A stretch of DNA of 16,413 nt from SpSt-583 sp034434015 (GTDB taxonomy: Bacteria; Chloroflexota; Anaerolineae; Anaerolineales; UBA6663), in the NCBI GenBank assembly GCA_034434015.1, contig DAOUAB010000051.1:1-16413 (forward strand). The letters run 5' to 3'. The notes beneath the pieces were generated by a model. That model was not told where the DNA came from. It saw only the letters and a program-made list of their open reading frames with translations, and ran no database searches. The position numbers were made by a program, and so were the translations under genes. This document shows positions 12,923 through 16,413 of the stretch, one piece after another; position 1 is the stretch's first letter; every line of letters starts with the position of its first letter.

Positions 12923-14107
12923 ATGCACCTATGCATCGTCTCGCCCTTCCCGCCGGCTATCTCAGGGGTTGGGCAATACGGCTGGCACGTGACGGCCGGC
13001 TTGGCGGAGACCGGCCGCTTCCGGGCTCTCACGGTCCTGGCCGACCACGCGCCCGGGGCCAGCGCCGGCGAGGCCCGCCTGCCCGCGCCGGTCACCGTGC
13101 GGCGCGCCTGGCGGCGCGACGATCCTGGCGCCGCCGTCGCCGTCCTGCAGGCGCTCCTGGCTCACCGCCCGGACGCCGTCTGGTTCAACGCCGGGATGAC
13201 GATGTTCGGCCGCTCGCGCCTGGTCAATTTCCTCGGCCTGCTCACGCCCTGCCTGGCGCGCCGCGCCGGCCTGCCTGTGATGGTCACTCTGCACGAAGTG
13301 TTCGAGACGGCGCGGCTCAGGCGCCTCGGCCTGCACAATGGCCCCATCACGCACTGGGGCGCGCACCTCGCCACCCGTCTCCTGCTCGACGCCGACGCCG
13401 TCGGCGTCACGCTGCGCCGCTACGCCGCCCTGCTGCGCGAGCGCTACGGCGCCAGCAACATTCATTATCTGCCGCATGGCGCTTTCACCGACGTTGCTCT
13501 GCTGCCCCGCCCGGCCGGCGCGCCGCCGCACGACATCCTGTTCTTCACCAGCCACGCGCCGCACCGGGGCCTGTCGGTGCTGGTCGAGGCGTTCGGGGCC
13601 GTCCGCGCCCGCTTCCCGGACGCGACCCTGACCATCGCCGGCGGCGACCACCCGCGTTTCCCGGGTTACTCACGGCAGGCGCGCAGGGAGTTCGCCGAAC
13701 AGCCCGGCCTGCGCTGGCTGGGTCCGCAGACCGAGGCGGGTCTGCGACGCGTCATGGCCCAGGCCAGCCTGGTGGCTGTGCCCTATCTGGCGACCACGGG
13801 CGCCTCGTCCGTCCTCAACCGCGCCGCCGCGCTCGGCCGCCCGGTCATCGCCAGCGACCTGCCCGACATCCGCGCCACCGCGCAGGAGGCCGGCCTGGAG
13901 GTGGCCTGGACGCCGCCCGGCGACGCCCCCGCCCTGGCGCGCGCCCTGATGGATCTGCTGGGCGACCCGGCCCGCCAGGCGGCCCTGGCCCGGCGCAACG
14001 TCGACGCCATGCGGGCCATCCCCCTGGAGCGCACCAGCGCGCGTTACGCCGATCTGATCGAGGCGGTGGCGGCCCGCACCGCGACGGCATGGTCGCCGTC
14101 CAATTGA
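12923..14107 (+). CDS. Glycosyltransferase, GT4-like (GT-B fold)
   Basis: 394 aa. It starts with MHLCIVSPFPPAISGVGQYG, the N-terminal strand and glycine loop of GT4 retaining transferases. Further signs are MVTLHEVFET, HYLPHGA, the second-domain entry DILFFTSHAPHRGLSVLVEAF, LTIAGGDHPRF, LRWLGPQTEAGLRRVMAQASLVAVPY, and the donor-site segment TGASSVLNRAAALGRPVIASDLPD (293-316). In that segment the acidic EX7E pair of classical GT4 enzymes is replaced by non-acidic residues, a variant seen in some GT4 branches. It probably adds a sugar from a nucleotide-sugar donor to a lipid-linked surface glycan; donor and acceptor are unknown. The gene is divergent from the ROK kinase. Its stop overlaps the start of the next gene by 19 bases, pointing to co-translation with the membrane glycan enzyme. 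Confidence 0.87.
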   Translation: MHLCIVSPFPPAISGVGQYGWHVTAGLAETGRFRALTVLADHAPGASAGEARLPAPVTVRRAWRRDDPGAAVAVLQALLAHRPDAVWFNAGMTMFGRSRLVNFLGLLTPCLARRAGLPVMVTLHEVFETARLRRLGLHNGPITHWGAHLATRLLLDADAVGVTLRRYAALLRERYGASNIHYLPHGAFTDVALLPRPAGAPPHDILFFTSHAPHRGLSVLVEAFGAVRARFPDATLTIAGGDHPRFPGYSRQARREFAEQPGLRWLGPQTEAGLRRVMAQASLVAVPYLATTGASSVLNRAAALGRPVIASDLPDIRATAQEAGLEVAWTPPGDAPALARALMDLLGDPARQAALARRNVDAMRAIPLERTSARYADLIEAVAARTATAWSPSN

Positions 14108-16413
14108 GGCGCTGGCTGGAGCGCGCGGCCTTCGGGCGCTGGCGGCCGGGCCTGGCCCTGATCTTCAACCTGCCGTTCATGCTGGCCGGCGTCCATCGCT
14201 CGGCCTTCGATACCTACGTCCACCTCTTCTTCGCCGACCACTACCGGGCGGACTGGTGGAGCCTGTGGGAGCCGCGCTGGTATCTGGGGTTTTCGGTCGC
14301 TTCGTATCCGCCGCTTGTCCATCAACTCATCGCCCTGCTGTCCTGGCCGCTCAGCGCCGCCATCGCCGCCTTCGCGCCAGGGCCTGAGCCATATCCCGGC
14401 GCGCATCGCCTGCTGGGGCTGGAGGCCGGCTACGTCGCCTTGCTATTGGCCGTCCTGGGCCTCTTCCCCTCCGCCGTACACGCCTTCGCGCGCGTCTTCG
14501 TCGGGCCGCGCGCCGCCGGCCTGGCCGCGCTCCTGGCCGTCGGCCTGCCCGCCCTCCATCTGACCGGCTGGGCCTTTGGGCAGTTGCCGACCCTGGCCGC
14601 CACCGCCGCCGTGCTCGGGGCGCTGGCTCGCGGCGCATGTTACCTGCGCGAGGGCCGCCCCGTGGCGCTGGCGCAGGCCGGCGCGCTGGCGGCTGTGGCC
14701 GGCGCGACGCATCATGCCGTCTTCCTGTTCGTGCCGTTCGGGGCGCTGGCCATCCTCAGCCATGAACTGCGTCGGGTTGGCCGGGCGGGCCGGGCGCGGT
14801 TCGCGCTCCGCGCCCTTACCTGGGCCGCGTGGTCGGCCCTGGCCGTCGCCGCCGTGCTGTGGCCGTTCTTAGAATGGAGCCGCGGCCAGAGCCTGCAAGT
14901 CCCCATCGATCACCCCAGCCGTTACAATTTCCTGCTCCGGCCGGAGGCGACCCTGCTCTTCTTCTGGCCGGTCCACGGCCCGCTGCTGCTGCTCATCCCG
15001 CTCCTGCCGGGCCTGCTGCGCCGGGCCCCACGCCTGTGGCCGCTGGCGCTGGCCTGGGCGGCGCTGTTCGCCCTCAGCCTGGGCGGCACCACGCCGTTGC
15101 CGCGCTGGCTGTTCGGGGACGCCTGGGCCTGGCTCACCTACGACCGTTTCGGGTTGTGGGCGACGGCGGCGCTCCTGCCGCCGGCCGGCGCGCTGCTGCT
15201 TCTGGCGGGCCGGCGTTCCCAGCGGACCGTGATCGGTTTTGTCGCCGCCGTCGCCATCACGGGCGCCCTGGCCGGGTGGGCGTCGGTCATCGCCCGCGCC
15301 CAGCCGCCGCCAGTGGACCTGGCCCCCATCGTGCGCTTCCTCGATGAGCCCGCACAGCGGCCCTATCGTTACCTGACTCTGGGCTTCGGCGACCAGCTCG
15401 CCCGGTTGTCTGCGCTGACGGGCAACGGCTCGCCGGATGGCGCGTATCATACCGCGCGCGGCCTGCCCGAACTGCGCGCCAGCGGGCTCGGCGCGCTGGA
15501 CGGCGCGGTCTGGAACCCGCAGGGCGTTCAGGCGCTGAGGCCGTTCCTGCAGAACCCGGAACGCTACGGGCTGCGCTGGATTTTCTCCAATCACCCGGCT
15601 TATCCGCCGGTGCTCCGGGCGGCAGGCTGGCAATTCCGCTTCTTCGTGGGCGACGTGATGGCCTGGGAACGCGCCGACGTTAAGCCGCTCCCGATCACGC
15701 CGCCGATCCAGGACCGTTTCGCGGCGGCCTGGTGGGGGACGGCGCCGCTGGCCGCGCTGGCGCTGGCGGCAGCGACGATGGCCTGGCCGACGCGCCGCGC
15801 CCTGACGCGCGCGCGCATCGCCGCGGCGCTGGCGCGACTGCGGCGCGGATTGTGGCTTGTCACTATTGCCCTGCTCTCGCTCTGGTGGGTCCACGTCTTG
15901 CGCGGCGGCGCGGGCGATCTGCCGCAAATCTACTTCGTTTACCAGAGCGTGCTCGTCTACGCCGCCGACCTGGCCGCCGCGCTGACCCTCGGCGTCTGGC
16001 TTGGCGAGTGCGGTCTGACACCGAGGCCGATCCGCTCCGGGCCGCGCGCCGTGGCGCTGGCGGGCGCGGGCTGGCTGGCCGCCGTTGCGCTCTCAGCCCT
16101 GGCCTCATCGGATCGCGGCCTGACCCTGGCCTTCACACTGCACCTGGTCTTGCTGGCCGGCTGGTACGTGATGCTCGTGGACGATCCGCCCGACGCGAGG
16201 ACGACCGCCCTGACCTTCGCGGCCGTCGTCGCGGCGCAAAGCCTCGTGGCCGTGGCGCAGGCCGTGACGCAGAGCACGAGTTGGCTGGCCGGCCTGAACC
16301 TGCCCTGGCCGGGCGCGCTGACGGCCGAGACGCGCGGCGCCAGCGTGGTCGCCGATGCCGGCGGCGCGCGCTGGCTGCGCGCTTACGGGACCCTGCCGCA
16401 TCCGAATGTGCTC
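14089..16413 (+). CDS. Large membrane protein: GT-C/PTPS-related module fused to an O-antigen ligase-like module (3' end outside window)
   Basis: 775 codons without a stop, running off the right edge. Residues about 15-400 have roughly ten hydrophobic segments. The first exoplasmic loop, GVHRSAFDTYVHLFFADHY (34-52), includes Asp41, where GT-C enzymes keep their catalytic acid, and YPPLVHQL (73-80) follows. Residues about 405-545 form a soluble loop typical of PTPS-related membrane proteins. From about 586 a new run of membrane helices begins (WLVTIALLSLWWVHV, IYFVYQSVLVYAADL) and leads to WLRAYGTLPHPNVL (762-775). This resembles the loop motif of chloroflexal O-antigen ligase/Wzy-type proteins. 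The start is ATG 14089 inside the preceding gene, with no Shine-Dalgarno sequence; TTG 14104 is an alternative. The likely role is transfer or ligation of lipid-linked sugars outside the membrane. Confidence 0.8.
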   Translation, partial: MVAVQLRRWLERAAFGRWRPGLALIFNLPFMLAGVHRSAFDTYVHLFFADHYRADWWSLWEPRWYLGFSVASYPPLVHQLIALLSWPLSAAIAAFAPGPEPYPGAHRLLGLEAGYVALLLAVLGLFPSAVHAFARVFVGPRAAGLAALLAVGLPALHLTGWAFGQLPTLAATAAVLGALARGACYLREGRPVALAQAGALAAVAGATHHAVFLFVPFGALAILSHELRRVGRAGRARFALRALTWAAWSALAVAAVLWPFLEWSRGQSLQVPIDHPSRYNFLLRPEATLLFFWPVHGPLLLLIPLLPGLLRRAPRLWPLALAWAALFALSLGGTTPLPRWLFGDAWAWLTYDRFGLWATAALLPPAGALLLLAGRRSQRTVIGFVAAVAITGALAGWASVIARAQPPPVDLAPIVRFLDEPAQRPYRYLTLGFGDQLARLSALTGNGSPDGAYHTARGLPELRASGLGALDGAVWNPQGVQALRPFLQNPERYGLRWIFSNHPAYPPVLRAAGWQFRFFVGDVMAWERADVKPLPITPPIQDRFAAAWWGTAPLAALALAAATMAWPTRRALTRARIAAALARLRRGLWLVTIALLSLWWVHVLRGGAGDLPQIYFVYQSVLVYAADLAAALTLGVWLGECGLTPRPIRSGPRAVALAGAGWLAAVALSALASSDRGLTLAFTLHLVLLAGWYVMLVDDPPDARTTALTFAAVVAAQSLVAVAQAVTQSTSWLAGLNLPWPGALTAETRGASVVADAGGARWLRAYGTLPHPNVL

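Noticed and set aside
2637..16413. Functional link between pterin dehydratase and the 'PTPS-related' membrane protein
   Set aside because: The PTPS-related membrane family is named by historical similarity; the protein is a glycan-type membrane enzyme, and the genes are over 11 kb apart.

Overview
The window is strongly GC-rich, with long runs of G/C-ending codons and compact gene packing. I see no rRNA, tRNA or CRISPR array. The best guess for the organism is an Anaerolineae-like member of the Chloroflexota. This rests on a NuoC–NuoD fusion, an FG-GAP surface protein with a C-terminal PLV-type tail, and intergenic GTAGGGGCGG and ATCCGTG/CTGATTTCACGGA repeats. The near-leaderless TATAAT starts and the chloroflexal look of the last gene (PTPS-related/O-antigen ligase) point the same way. 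The assignment is inferred from sequence style, not from a database match.

Layout. Positions 1-109 look like the right end of an IS200/IS605-type tnpB element, with an omega-RNA-like hairpin and TCAA end. On the minus strand follow a short FG-GAP protein (179-730), a zinc-ribbon membrane protein (766-1197), a repeat cluster (1220-1320) and DNA polymerase IV (1329-2558). An AT-rich divergent promoter region leads into plus-strand pterin-4a-carbinolamine dehydratase (2637-2996) and a full-length Sua5-type threonylcarbamoyl-AMP synthase (3108-4172). The latter overlaps tail-to-tail with a UDP-glucuronate-4-epimerase-like gene (4159-5136, minus). Divergent from the epimerase is a two-gene unit: an ATP-grasp ligase (5271-6587) and an AIM24-family protein (6574-7323).

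The centre is a plus-strand cluster behind a clear sigma-70-like promoter (7337-7366): iscX-like, nuoB, fused nuoCD, nuoI and an Mrp/Ind1-type ATPase (7418-11750). It encodes the connecting (Q) module of respiratory complex I, bracketed by an Fe-S assembly adaptor and an Fe-S carrier-type ATPase. It lacks nuoA, nuoH and the pump subunits. The Mrp homologue lacks the usual CxxC. The junctions after nuoB, nuoCD, nuoI and mrp all hold palindromes. Two of these repeats provide the TAG stop codons of nuoI and of the convergent ROK kinase gene.

The right side holds a ROK-family sugar kinase (11830-12780, minus). Divergent from it is a cell-surface glycan unit: a GT4-like glycosyltransferase (12923-14107), overlapped by a large membrane-protein gene open at the window edge (14089-16413). 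That gene reads through without a stop and seems to fuse a GT-C/PTPS-related module to an O-antigen ligase module.
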